The translations under genes and the position numbers were made by a program. Below are positions 1 through 8,703 of a stretch of 64,000 nt of DNA, piece by piece. This DNA is from CAMLJR01 sp964631955 (GTDB lineage Bacteria; Pseudomonadota; Gammaproteobacteria; Pseudomonadales; CAMLJR01): the NCBI GenBank assembly GCA_964631955.1, contig CAZWBA010000007.1:62001-126000 (forward strand). The letters run 5' to 3'. The notes below the pieces were generated by a model, which made no database searches, was not told where the DNA came from, and saw only the letters and a program-made list of their open reading frames with translations. Numbering within the stretch: the stretch's first letter is position 1; each line of letters starts with the position of its first letter.

Positions 1-1
1 C

Positions 2-1171
2 ATCAAACGCACGCCGTCGGCAAAGAAAGTTTTGTTCAGGGGGATCGGCCGCGTACTCGCCGACATCTTCACGGGCAGGAAAAGAACGACTGCCGGTCAG
101 GCATTGCAGGGGCAAATGCTGCAGGCAGCGCTCAAAGCCGGCGTCGACATTCGCACCCATGCGAAAGTGAAACAGCTCGCCGTCGAAAACAATCGCGTCA
201 TCGGTGTCGTCGCTGAAATTAACGGTACCGAATCGCGTATCGACGCACGCCTCGGCGTACTGATTAATGCCGGTGGTTTCTCGCGCAATCAACGCATGCT
301 CGATCAATACATTCCCGGAATAAAAACGGAATGGTCGAGCGTCATTCCCGAAGACCTGGGCGAAATGATCGAGGAAGGCCAGCGCATCGGCGGCGCGATT
401 GCGCAAATGGAACATCGTATCGGCGGACAGGTAGCGATGGTTCCCACCAGTGCAAGCAAAAAGACAGCCGCGACAAAAAAACCGGCGGTGATGCAAAACG
501 ACACATCGAAGCCGCACAGCATCGTCGTCGATCAGAACGGCACGCGCTACATGAACGAAGCCGGCTCATCGATCGAATTCGTGCGCCGTATGCTCGCGCA
601 TCAAAAAACATTGGGCACGACGGTTCCGAGCTGGATGATTTTCGATAGCCAATACATCAACACGTTTATGCTCGCAGGCAGCATGCCGGGGCCGAAAAAA
701 CCGCAAGCCTGGCTCGACGAAAAGTTTTTGCATAAAGCCGAAACACTCGATGAGCTGGCAGCGTCGTGCGGCATCAATGCAACAAACTTAACAGCGTCTG
801 TCGAACGTTTTAATGGTTTCGCGCGCAACGATCGCGACGAAGATTTCCATCGCGGTGAATCGGCATACGAACAATGGCTCGGCGACCCGTTGCGCGACAC
901 GAATAAATCGTTAGGCGCGATCGAGCAGGGTCCGTTTTACGCACTGCAATTATTCCCCGGCGATGTCAGCACGTATGGCGGACTCGTCACCGACATACAC
1001 GCGCGCGTTTTACGCGACGACAGCTCGGTTATCGAAGGGCTTTACGCAACCGGCACATCGACGGCATCGGTCATGGGGCCCGGCGAACTCGGCGCCGGCG
1101 GCAGCATCGGCCCTGCGTTTACATTCGGCTATATCGCGGCAAAGCATGCGCTGAGCCTGAGTCGAACATAA
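2..1171 (+). CDS. FAD-dependent 3-ketosteroid-Delta1-dehydrogenase-like protein, 5' end outside window
   Basis: The reading frame is open from the first bases of the window, so the gene begins upstream; the TTG at 32 is only an internal codon. What remains is about 390 residues of a flavoprotein of the fumarate-reductase/KstD family. It lacks the N-terminal FAD Rossmann motif, which must lie outside the window. The segment around GVLINAGGFSRNQRM and the C-terminal GLYATGTSTASVMG block align well with the 561-aa protein encoded at 3474-5159, so the two are paralogs. Family members insert a 1,2 double bond into 3-ketosteroids. Their active-site Tyr lies in an SVMGR-x-YPG-x-G motif, but here the same stretch reads SVMGPGELGAG, so that Tyr is gone. 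The protein may therefore act on a different substrate or reaction. Family membership is firm; the exact reaction is not. Confidence 0.85.
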   Translation: MKRTPSAKKVLFRGIGRVLADIFTGRKRTTAGQALQGQMLQAALKAGVDIRTHAKVKQLAVENNRVIGVVAEINGTESRIDARLGVLINAGGFSRNQRMLDQYIPGIKTEWSSVIPEDLGEMIEEGQRIGGAIAQMEHRIGGQVAMVPTSASKKTAATKKPAVMQNDTSKPHSIVVDQNGTRYMNEAGSSIEFVRRMLAHQKTLGTTVPSWMIFDSQYINTFMLAGSMPGPKKPQAWLDEKFLHKAETLDELAASCGINATNLTASVERFNGFARNDRDEDFHRGESAYEQWLGDPLRDTNKSLGAIEQGPFYALQLFPGDVSTYGGLVTDIHARVLRDDSSVIEGLYATGTSTASVMGPGELGAGGSIGPAFTFGYIAAKHALSLSRT

Positions 1172-1315
1172 AGAAAAAAATACGCAGAGAGAAATGAGAA
1201 AGCCGCGCGTAACGAATATTTTTACGCAATCAAAATCACTACACAGAAGCAGCCAAATCAATTATTTCAATTTGTGCAGGCATCGAATCACGTGCAGCAC
1301 CACGAGGAGAACGTA

Positions 1316-2782
1316 ATGGAAAAGCTTCCAGACGCAAGACTGTATATCAACGGCGAAATGCGCGACGCGTCGAACGGTAAAACCTTCGACAACATCAGCC
1401 CGTGGACCGGCCAGGTGGTCGGACAGGTCGCCGATGCCACCGTCGACGATGTGGATGCCGCGATTGTTGCAGCCCGCCGCGCATTCGATGAAACCGACTG
1501 GTCGACCAACCGCGAATACCGCTTCGAACTCATGAAAAAATATCGCGATGCGCTGTACGCCAATCGCGACAAACTGATCAAAATCGCTGTGCACGAAGCC
1601 GGTGCTGCTCCGGGTGCTGCGTACCGCGCACAGATCGACGGCGCACTGACCGGCGCCGATGGCCTGCTCGAATGCTTCTCGAAAATCGTATGGAGCGAAG
1701 ACCTCGGCGTCAAAAATGAAATGGGCTTCAACACCAAACGCTTCGTCGAAAAGGAAGCGATGGGCGTTGTCGGCGCGATCACACCATGGAACGTTCCGCT
1801 CTATATCAACGTCGGTAAAGTTGTTGCCGCCCTGCTCGCCGGTTGTACCGTCGTGTTGAAACCCGCTCCCGATACTCCTCTCATGGCATCGTTCATGGGC
1901 GAATTGGCGATTGAAGTCGGCATACCTGCTGGCGTATTCAATGTCATCACGTCGGCAGATCCTGCGATGGCCGGCGAAATGCTGACGAAAGATCCGCGCG
2001 TCGATCTGATTTCGTTCACCGGCTCGACCGCCGTCGGCAAAAAAATCATGGAAAACGGCGCATCGACGCTCAAACGCGTGTTCCTCGAACTCGGCGGCAA
2101 ATCGGTATTCATGGTGCTGGAAGACGCACCGAATTTCGCGCAGACCGTCATGGGTTCGATGGTGGTATTCCACGCCGGCCAGGGCTGCGCATATCCAACG
2201 CGCTTACTCGTACCGAAAAGCCGCTACGAAGAAGCCGTTAAAGCACTCGAAATGGCTTACGCGGGTTACTCGACCAAGTGGGGCAAAATCGACGAGCCGA
2301 CCTGCATCATGGGGCCGATCGTTTCGAAGCGCCAACTCGAGCGCGTAAAAGCTTACATCGATATCGGCAAACAGGAAGGCGCGCGTCTGCTCGCCGGCGG
2401 CAATATTCGCACCGACATGGGCACCGGTTTCTTCCTGGAACCCACCTGCTTCGTCGATGTGAAAAACAGCATGCGCATCGCGCAGGAAGAAATCTTCGGG
2501 CCGGTGCTCGTGGTGATTCCGTTCGACGATGAAGAAGACGCAGTGCGCATCGCCAACGACAGCATCTATGGTCTCGGCGGCGCGATCTTCGGCCCAACCG
2601 AACGCGCACTCGCCATCGCTCGCCGCATTCGCGCCGGCGCGCTCAGCGTCAACGGCGGCATGAGCATCACCGGCGATTTACCGTTCGGTGGTTACAAGCA
2701 ATCCGGTATGGGCCGCGAATGGGGTCGCGAAGGTATCGAGGAATTCCTCGAAATCAAAGCGATTGGTATTCGGGTTTCGTAA
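1316..2782 (+). CDS. NAD(P)-dependent aldehyde dehydrogenase
   Basis: A 488-residue aldehyde dehydrogenase that oxidises an aldehyde to the acid in the cytoplasm. The substrate-site Asn is N159 in TPWN, the general base is E258 in LELGGK, and the nucleophile is C291 in GQGCAYPTR. The length is typical of the family. The frame is open upstream to 1274, but the ATG at 1316 sits behind GAGGAG with good spacing, so that start was chosen. A GCGTAA/TTACGC inverted repeat lies in the leader (1207-1227). The gene stands between two KstD-like genes, so a role in oxidising an aldehyde from side-chain or alcohol breakdown is plausible, perhaps downstream of a P450 and an alcohol dehydrogenase. A clear terminator follows it. 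Function class is secure; substrate is inferred. Confidence 0.93.
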   Translation: MEKLPDARLYINGEMRDASNGKTFDNISPWTGQVVGQVADATVDDVDAAIVAARRAFDETDWSTNREYRFELMKKYRDALYANRDKLIKIAVHEAGAAPGAAYRAQIDGALTGADGLLECFSKIVWSEDLGVKNEMGFNTKRFVEKEAMGVVGAITPWNVPLYINVGKVVAALLAGCTVVLKPAPDTPLMASFMGELAIEVGIPAGVFNVITSADPAMAGEMLTKDPRVDLISFTGSTAVGKKIMENGASTLKRVFLELGGKSVFMVLEDAPNFAQTVMGSMVVFHAGQGCAYPTRLLVPKSRYEEAVKALEMAYAGYSTKWGKIDEPTCIMGPIVSKRQLERVKAYIDIGKQEGARLLAGGNIRTDMGTGFFLEPTCFVDVKNSMRIAQEEIFGPVLVVIPFDDEEDAVRIANDSIYGLGGAIFGPTERALAIARRIRAGALSVNGGMSITGDLPFGGYKQSGMGREWGREGIEEFLEIKAIGIRVS

Positions 2783-2796
2783 TTTCGATGCTTACA

Positions 2797-2826
2797 AAAA
2801 AGGGCGCCGTATGGCGCCCTTTTATT
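2797..2826 (+). terminator. Rho-independent terminator after the aldehyde dehydrogenase gene
   Basis: An 8-bp perfect stem, AGGGCGCC (2801-2808) with GGCGCCCT (2813-2820), has a 4-nt GTAT loop and is followed by TTTATT. A run of A precedes it, so it could also work in the other direction. It lies 18 bases past the aldehyde dehydrogenase stop and separates that gene from the AT-rich gene downstream. Confidence 0.85.
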
Positions 2827-2927
2827 GGCTGGACAGTTTGTATTCACGCCTGTTACTACAACGTAGTATTGCTGCAGCTATGGGGTCTTAACAAAAACGC
2901 ATTAAGTAAACGATTGGGCAAATAATA

Positions 2928-3437
2928 ATGAGCAAGATTCTTTCAATTGCGGAAAAAAGAATTGACGGTGGGCTGCAACGACTTTTAGAAGAGCTCGCGT
3001 CGAATTACAGCGCGATGCTTAGAATGCATTCCTCAAAGGGCTCGTTACGATCTGGCAATACCGTAAAGCAAACGATGAACCTAGTTTCAGCTTGTGCAGA
3101 CTCTTTACGAGATTTAGTGGCGGCTCAATCAAAATGGGTAATTAATGAATCCATTTATGTACCACTTTCAATCTCCGAAGAATTAATAAGCATATGCACA
3201 AAATATTTTGATGTATTAGCGGAACAGTCTGAATCATACATTCGTAAAGCTTCCGAAATGTCTGGCAAGACTTCCATATTTGATCGGGTTTATCCCGATG
3301 TTAAAAGTGGTATCGCTCGATCTTTTGATGAAGCCCAATTAGAAATCGAAGCTTTAGTTGCGTCTAACCACAGCCGAGGAATAAAGGGAGTCGCAAAATA
3401 TATTTTCTCTATTGTGTCCAAGCTTTGGGGCGCTTAA
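2928..3437 (+). CDS. Hypothetical protein, AT-rich orphan
   Basis: This 169-residue protein starts MSKILSIAEKRIDGG and I recognise no family. It looks soluble and mostly helical, with no signal peptide, no clear membrane span and no cysteine or metal motif. Base and codon use differ visibly from the neighbours: TTA, AAA, ATA and AAT codons are common, whereas flanking genes favour GC-ending codons. The start has only a weak ribosome site. It lies between the aldehyde dehydrogenase terminator and the convergent KstD-like gene, with its own start and no partner gene, so it does not look like part of the catabolic operon. The composition suggests a later insertion. The AT-rich TIR-like gene at 32414-33331 shows a similar bias. 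Coding is likely given the uninterrupted frame and sensible start; function unknown. Confidence 0.7.
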   Translation: MSKILSIAEKRIDGGLQRLLEELASNYSAMLRMHSSKGSLRSGNTVKQTMNLVSACADSLRDLVAAQSKWVINESIYVPLSISEELISICTKYFDVLAEQSESYIRKASEMSGKTSIFDRVYPDVKSGIARSFDEAQLEIEALVASNHSRGIKGVAKYIFSIVSKLWGA

Positions 3438-3473
3438 ATGCATCACAAGTGCTCATATATGAAAATATTCCTA

Positions 3474-5159
3474 CTAATCGGCACCTGAACTCCCCACCGC
3501 ATGCTTCGCCGCAACAAATCCCCACGTAAACGAAGGCCCAACACTCGAACCCGCGCCCGGATACGCACGCCCCATTACCGAAGCCGTTGAAACACCCGTG
3601 GCATACAATCCTTCGATAACAGAACCATCATCGCGCAACACTCGCGCGAATTCATCGGTGACAACACCGCCATACGTACCCACATCGCCCGGATGCACTT
3701 GCACTGCGTAATACGGCGCCTGATCGATCGAGCCTAAGGTTGCCGAAGGTTGATGCGTGGGATCACCGAGCCAGTTATCGTAAGCGCGTTCGCCGCGATG
3801 AAAATCTTCATCGCGATTTTTCGCAACGAATCCGTTGAAACGCTCAACTGTTGCGGCAAGTGCTTTTGCATCGATATTAATTTGCTGCGCTAACGCGCCG
3901 ATCGTGTCGGCGCTTTTTAAATAGCCCGCATCTTTCCAAGCTTGCTGTTTCTTTTTGCTCGGCGTGCTCGGGCCACCGAGGGGATAACGACGCAGATACT
4001 GGCTATCGAAAATTGCCCAGCTCGGAATTGAAGGAACCGTTTTATTGCGCTCCAGCATATTTTTCGCATACGCCATGTAGGAGCCGCCTTCATTCATATA
4101 ACGCACGCCGCTTTGATCGACGAGAATGGCATGCGGCGCCGCCGTGAGTTGTTGCGCGCCGGGTTTTATATCGGCCTGCTCGGAGCCGGGTGTCAATGTC
4201 GTCTGATTGCCGACGCGCTCTTCCATCTGCGCAGTGGCTGCGCCGATACGCATCATCTCTTCGATCATTTCGCCGGTATCGCCGGGCGCCGCGCTGCTCC
4301 ACGATGTTTTCGTACCGGGAATATATTGATCGCGCATGCGCTGGTTATGCGCAAAACCGCCCGCGTTGACGAGCACACCGAGACGCGCACCGATACGCCA
4401 CGGCTTGCCGTCTTTAATTGTCAGCACACCTTTCGCAATGCCATTTTCAATAATTAATTCGCTCACCGGAGATTCAGTGCGAATATCGATGCCTGCACGC
4501 AGGGCCGAATGCAGCATCCAGCCCTGCAATCCCGCGCCTGCAGAAATATATCGTTTGCCTGTGAACAAGCCCGCAACGACACGCAATGCAACTTTCAGCA
4601 TGACCATGCGCCCTTCCGGCATATAACGCGCGCGCGGAACCTTCAGTGCCTCTTCCCATTCAGCGGGCAGCATTAAAAAACCCGGCCGCAGTTTTTTCTT
4701 CCACTCGCCGAGTCGGTTCATATCGAAAGGTTTACTGACGACGGTGCGCCCTTCTTTCAAACCGCCGGGTAATTCATCGTGATAATCGGGCCAGTAACTC
4801 ACGCGCGTGAATGGAATATTCTGTTGTTGCAAAAACGCGAGCATCTGCGGCGCTTCGCGCAAATACGTGTGCCGACGAATGCGTGTCGAACCGCGCGTAT
4901 CGTCACGATCTTCGCCTGCGAGGGTGTCGAGATAGGTCGCGGCTTTTTCGAAACTGTCTTCGATGCCATCGCGTTTGAGAAATGGATTATTCGGAATCCA
5001 CATCACGCCGCCCGAACGCGCGGTGGTGCCGCCGACGAATTCGGTTTTCTCAAGAATGACGACGCTTTTGCCCCGCTCGCGCATCACCAGTCCCGAACAC
5101 ATCGAGCCACCGCCGCTGCCCACGACAACCCAGTCGAATACTTCGTCGAAATTGCTCAT
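3474..5159 (-). CDS. FAD-dependent 3-ketosteroid-Delta1-dehydrogenase-like protein
   Basis: A 561-residue flavoprotein. The FAD dinucleotide motif is GSGGG at residues 14-18, followed by the EKTEFVGGTTARSGG block (about 37-51) typical of 3-oxosteroid 1-dehydrogenases. At the C-terminus SVMGRAYPGAG keeps Y533, the position matching the catalytic Tyr of characterised KstD enzymes, and the following Gly. In known enzymes this Tyr/Gly pair helps labilise the 3-keto group for 1,2-desaturation. The protein is paralogous to the truncated gene at the left edge of the window, which has lost that Tyr. It ends only 36 bases from the convergent orphan gene. About 260 bases upstream of its start hold no convincing gene. 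A ketosteroid or related cyclic enone is the likely substrate by family and by context, but this is inference. Confidence 0.88.
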   Translation of the reverse strand: MSNFDEVFDWVVVGSGGGSMCSGLVMRERGKSVVILEKTEFVGGTTARSGGVMWIPNNPFLKRDGIEDSFEKAATYLDTLAGEDRDDTRGSTRIRRHTYLREAPQMLAFLQQQNIPFTRVSYWPDYHDELPGGLKEGRTVVSKPFDMNRLGEWKKKLRPGFLMLPAEWEEALKVPRARYMPEGRMVMLKVALRVVAGLFTGKRYISAGAGLQGWMLHSALRAGIDIRTESPVSELIIENGIAKGVLTIKDGKPWRIGARLGVLVNAGGFAHNQRMRDQYIPGTKTSWSSAAPGDTGEMIEEMMRIGAATAQMEERVGNQTTLTPGSEQADIKPGAQQLTAAPHAILVDQSGVRYMNEGGSYMAYAKNMLERNKTVPSIPSWAIFDSQYLRRYPLGGPSTPSKKKQQAWKDAGYLKSADTIGALAQQINIDAKALAATVERFNGFVAKNRDEDFHRGERAYDNWLGDPTHQPSATLGSIDQAPYYAVQVHPGDVGTYGGVVTDEFARVLRDDGSVIEGLYATGVSTASVMGRAYPGAGSSVGPSFTWGFVAAKHAVGSSGAD

Positions 5160-5423
5160 TGTTTTTTCTCGATTCGATCAATAAAAACCGCGTTTGCGCA
5201 AATGACCACTGCGCAGATAGATAGTAAACGCTTTCTTGCTGGCATCACACCCGCCCCACAGGCAGCGGGCGCATTGTTAAAGTATTTGTAATGCCCGATA
5301 CGCAGACCGGATGCGATGAAATTGTGCGCGGTAAAGAATCGTGAGCGGTAAAAAAAGGAGCTGCTGCGCGACGAGCACCGGCTCATCGCGAACAGCCGCC
5401 AAGGCCCTGAGGAGAGCTCAATA

Positions 5424-6547
5424 CTAAAAGTTGTATTTCAGACGCGCGCCGTACATTCGCGGCTCGCCAGTTGTCTGGAACTCCCCGCCCATGGCGTTCC
5501 ACAATCCCGGAACGAATGTCCGGTACTTTTCATTGGTGACATTCGTCGCGAATAACGCCGCATCGAAATTGCTGCCCGCGACCGCTTTCCAGTTCGCACT
5601 CAGGTTGGCGACATGATGGGATGGAACCGTGCCGTAAGGTCCGACGGTCGAACTCAGATAGCTGTCCATGTAGCTGTAACTTCCGCCGATGGACACCGCC
5701 CCGATCTCCACAGGCAGAGGCAGCTGATAACTCACCGCCACGGTGCCCGTGTTGCGCGGCGATTGCGGCAACGGGCCACCGGCAGCCGAGGTCAGTTGCT
5801 GGCTGTCGTACGGCGCGCTCACCGGCGGTATCGACAGCTCGTTCAGCTGCGTATCCAGATACGTCCAGGACAGACTGAACGCCAGCCCTTCGTACAATTG
5901 CAGCGTGGTCTCCGCCTCGATGCCTTTGATCGTGGATGAACCGGCGTTGAGGATACCTGTCGTCGCGGAAACCTGCGGCCCGCTGTAGCCGACCTGAATC
6001 TGCTGATCGCTGAGCTTGTTATAGAAAGCTGCGAGATTGAAGGTGCCGGAAATCCGGCTGCGGAAGCTCCACTTGCTGCCAATCTCATACGCATCGACTT
6101 TTTCCGGGCCGAATGCCTGCACGCCTTCGGCACCGAAAATATTCACCGAACCCTGACGATAACCACGTGCGTATTTCGCATACACCATGAGATCCGGCGT
6201 CGGCATGCCGCCGTGCGAATTTCCTGCGTAAAACCGCGAATCGAAAACGACGCCTGATCCGATCCGAAACGCGTGTTGACGTTCAATGAGGGCGTGTAAT
6301 TCGCGAGATCCGCACCGCTCGTCACGTTTTTCTCGTCGAGCATGTCCTGACTCATCACCGTCATGGAAATCGGCACCGTCTGAATCGCCTCTTCCGTGCG
6401 CCGCGCCATGACGATGACCTCGTCGGGCGAGACGATGGTCGCGTGCGCTGACAATGCCGGCATTGTCAGACCAGCGCTGAGCAGCAACGACGGCAATATT
6501 GCTGCGGCATGAAGAATGTGATCACGATGTTCAGAATTTCGCTTCAT
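5424..6547 (-). pseudogene. TonB-dependent receptor with large internal deletion and frameshift
   Basis: Two frames make up one damaged receptor. The N-terminal part starts at the ATG at 6547 behind AGAGGA. It holds a signal peptide, the TonB-box region and a plug-domain stretch ending near the motif SFSIRGFTQE. The C-terminal part, in another frame, resumes around 6200 at LMVYAKYARGYRQG and runs through the last beta-strands to a terminal aromatic residue (KYNF). An intact receptor of this kind is usually 700-800 residues; here about 110 plus 260 remain. A middle block of roughly 350-400 residues, including the rest of the plug and the first barrel strands, is missing at the junction near 6200-6225, and the frame shifts there. 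It cannot form a normal barrel. The gene sits downstream of a P450/ferredoxin unit, so it was probably an uptake receptor for that substrate. An assembly error at this spot is the alternative. Confidence 0.85.
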
Positions 6548-6613
6548 GGTATTTCCTCTAATAATTATTTGATCGAAACCCGCGGGCTGTTTGCGTGCTG
6601 ACATCGTCATTGA

Positions 6614-7843
6614 TTACTCCTCCTGCACCCGATCCCACTCCAGCATCATGCGATCGACACCCCAGGTACCGCCGGTGTGGTATTCGATTTTTTCACCGGC
6701 CCGCAGGCGAATATTTTTGAACCGCGAAAGAAATGCTTCGACGACGGTTCTCAATTCGCGTTTGGCGAGATGAATGCCCAGGCACAGATGCGGACCGGCG
6801 GCAAAAGTGAGAATGCGCGGCTTCCTGTCGATATCGATTCGATGCGGATTATCGAAAGCGCGCGGATCGCGATTGGCGGCGAACGTAGCCATCAACACAT
6901 GATCGCCCTTGCGCATCTTCACGCCGTGAAACTCGATGTCATGTTTGATTTTGCGATGCGGTTGCGCGACGGAATAAGCGCGCAGAAATTCTTCGATGGC
7001 CCAGGGAATCCGCTCGGGATTCGCGCGCAATTTTTCCTGCAGCGATCGGTCGGTGGCGAGGTGTCGAAAAATCCAGCCCAGCGTGCTGTACACCGTATCC
7101 AGCCCGCCGATGTACAACAGCGTGATCATGCCCATCATTTCGTTTTTATTGAGCGGGCGTTTATCTTCGTAGCGTGCCGTGACGATATTTTTCATCAGCA
7201 CCGTGGTCGGGTTGTCGCACTGTTCTTCGAGAAACTTCTCCAGATAATCGATGACGGATTTCAGCGCCGCGACGCGCACGCGCGGATCTTCAGCGCGCAT
7301 CAGCTGGCGCTCCCATTCGAGAAACCGGGGCAGCATGGCGTGAGGCATGCCCATCAGATCGAGAAAAATGTAGGACGGAAATTTCTCGGCGAACTCGCCG
7401 ATGAACTCGCATGAACCGCGCTCGGCAAACTCGGCAATCAGATCGTCGCAGGTTTTTTTGACCGGCCCTTCAAACGCGACAACCGCGCGCGGCGAGAACA
7501 GAGGATTGAGCAGCCTTCGATATTTGTGGTGCTCGGGCGGATCGAACTCCAGCGGATTCAGCTTCAGATCAATACCCATCGCGGCGAGATCGGCCCGCTC
7601 GCTGGAAAAATGTTCGGGATCGGCGTACGCCTCCTGCAATAAAGCGTGACGCGTCAACACCCAGCCCGGGTGACCGTTGGCCGCCACGGTCGCCCAGAAA
7701 ATATCGGGACCCTCATGCAGACGCGCGCCCGCGAGAAAAGGATCATCGAGTTCGCCGGTGAATTTCTGGATATCGATATCCCGCACCAGCTCTCCGGGTA
7801 CATGATCCGGTACGCGCTGCGCGGAGGTTTGCGAAATAGTCAT
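6614..7843 (-). CDS. Cytochrome P450
   Basis: A 409-residue bacterial class I P450. The heme-ligand motif is FAAGPHLCLG with C354, the I-helix has GGLDT in place of the usual AG-x-D/E-T, and the K-helix ExxR is EEFLR. It hydroxylates a hydrophobic substrate using electrons from a ferredoxin. The frame is open to 7939 but would then overlap the ferredoxin gene; the ATG at 7843 follows GGGGAGA and was chosen. The [2Fe-2S] ferredoxin gene lies 82 bases upstream in the same direction and is the probable electron donor. No ferredoxin reductase gene is present in the window. The TonB receptor remnant lies directly downstream. Substrate is unknown; steroid or terpenoid hydroxylation fits the surroundings. 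Confidence 0.93.
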   Translation of the reverse strand: MTISQTSAQRVPDHVPGELVRDIDIQKFTGELDDPFLAGARLHEGPDIFWATVAANGHPGWVLTRHALLQEAYADPEHFSSERADLAAMGIDLKLNPLEFDPPEHHKYRRLLNPLFSPRAVVAFEGPVKKTCDDLIAEFAERGSCEFIGEFAEKFPSYIFLDLMGMPHAMLPRFLEWERQLMRAEDPRVRVAALKSVIDYLEKFLEEQCDNPTTVLMKNIVTARYEDKRPLNKNEMMGMITLLYIGGLDTVYSTLGWIFRHLATDRSLQEKLRANPERIPWAIEEFLRAYSVAQPHRKIKHDIEFHGVKMRKGDHVLMATFAANRDPRAFDNPHRIDIDRKPRILTFAAGPHLCLGIHLAKRELRTVVEAFLSRFKNIRLRAGEKIEYHTGGTWGVDRMMLEWDRVQEE

Positions 7844-7925
7844 CAGTGGTTCTCCCCGATCTAACGAGTCAATCAAGCCGCGATGGAGCGGTATCAATTT
7901 TCGAATGCATTCGTCGCCGTTCGCT

Positions 7926-8243
7926 TTAAACGGGAGCAACCGTTACCCGCATCCCGTCCAGTTCGTCGGTGAGTTTCAACTGACAGGAGAGGCGCGAGTT
8001 CTCGCGCCGATCCGGCGTGCAGTCCAGCATGTCGCTCTCCTGCGCGCTCATGGCCGGCAACCTGTGCAGGAACGCCGCATCCACCCACACATGACAGGTC
8101 GCGCAGGCGCACGCCCCGCCGCAGAGCGCCTGCAGATCATCGACGCCGCCATTGCGCATGATCTCCATCAGCGAGGCGCCGCTTTTTCCCGCGAGTTCGA
8201 TCAGCTGACCGCCCGTATTGATCACTTTGAGTTTCGGCATCAT
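7926..8243 (-). CDS. [2Fe-2S] ferredoxin, adrenodoxin/putidaredoxin type
   Basis: A 105-residue ferredoxin. The cluster ligands are C41, C47 and C50 (C-x5-C-x2-C) and C87 in RLSCQ, the arrangement of adrenodoxin-like proteins that feed electrons to P450s; C45 is an extra cysteine in the loop. Two ATGs stand in tandem at 8243 and 8240; GAGGG precedes them. It is the first gene of a two-gene unit with the P450 downstream. The promoter region upstream holds two copies of a motif also found before the membrane protein/regulator pair, pointing to control by that regulator. A second ferredoxin of the same class is encoded at 36460-36789. Confidence 0.92.
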   Translation of the reverse strand: MMPKLKVINTGGQLIELAGKSGASLMEIMRNGGVDDLQALCGGACACATCHVWVDAAFLHRLPAMSAQESDMLDCTPDRRENSRLSCQLKLTDELDGMRVTVAPV

Positions 8244-8293
8244 TCAAACCCTCATCGGCAGCGCTGCGCGCGGCCCGATTCACTCCAAATACT

Positions 8294-8321
8294 GCAATAC
8301 AAATAACTTTACATTGCAAAG
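8294..8321. promoter_or_regulatory. Candidate operator before the ferredoxin/P450 unit
   Basis: GCAATACAAA (8294-8303, reverse complement TTTGTATTGC) is followed by CTTTACATTGCAAAG (8307-8321), an imperfect palindrome with CTTT/AAAG ends. Close relatives of both appear at 9354-9393 before the membrane protein/regulator unit. Two separate promoters next to one winged-helix regulator share the motif, so these are its likely binding sites. Seen in sequence; the regulator link is inference. Confidence 0.5.
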
Positions 8322-8337
8322 CAAAAAGGCAAAAAAA

Positions 8338-8703
8338 TTAACTCGATAGTGCGCCCGACACCCAGTGACCCGCGCTCTCCCTGGCGGAGGCCGCTTTGCG
8401 CAGAACCTCCTCCAGCTCGTCGAGATACGCCAGAAACCGGGCGCGACCCTCATCGGACAAGCGGCATTGCGTGCGCGGGCGCCTGCCCTCGAACCCTTTC
8501 TCGATGCGGACATAACCCGCCTCTTCGAGCACCTGAAGATGGCGGCTGAGGTTGCCATCCGTCAGTCCGCACAGCGATTTCAGATCCGAGAAAGCGAGGC
8601 CGTCGGTATGTCCGATCAGCGAGCTCACGATGCCCAGGCGAGCCTTTTCATGGAATACGCGGTCCAGCCCGTCATAGGCAAAAGGCGCCTTCGATTTACT
8701 CAC
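8338..8703 (-). CDS. Winged-helix transcriptional regulator (MarR/ArsR-like, HTH_34 type)
   Basis: A 121-residue DNA-binding protein. The N-terminal half holds the winged helix: a helix with KARLGIVSSL, the recognition region LTDGNLSRHLQVLEEAGYV and a basic wing EGRRPRTQCRLSDEG, followed by a C-terminal helix suited to dimerisation. This pattern matches the small winged-helix family often encoded next to a membrane protein. The start is a GTG behind GAGG and overlaps the end of the membrane protein gene by 8 bases, so the two are translationally coupled. Repeated TTTGTAAYGC-type motifs lie before its own operon and before the ferredoxin/P450 unit. I infer that it controls both. The effector is unknown. 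Confidence 0.85.
   Translation of the reverse strand: MSKSKAPFAYDGLDRVFHEKARLGIVSSLIGHTDGLAFSDLKSLCGLTDGNLSRHLQVLEEAGYVRIEKGFEGRRPRTQCRLSDEGRARFLAYLDELEEVLRKAASARESAGHWVSGALSS

Noticed and set aside
1262..2173. 303-codon open frame on the minus strand
   Set aside because: It lies opposite the aldehyde dehydrogenase, whose catalytic residues are all present. The minus-strand translation is rich in R, H and F with no domain, as expected from GC-biased codons.
5156..5386. 76-codon minus-strand frame before the 561-aa flavoprotein
   Set aside because: Low-complexity Ser/Phe start, no ribosome site and overlap with the flavoprotein start; the region is better read as a leader and promoter.
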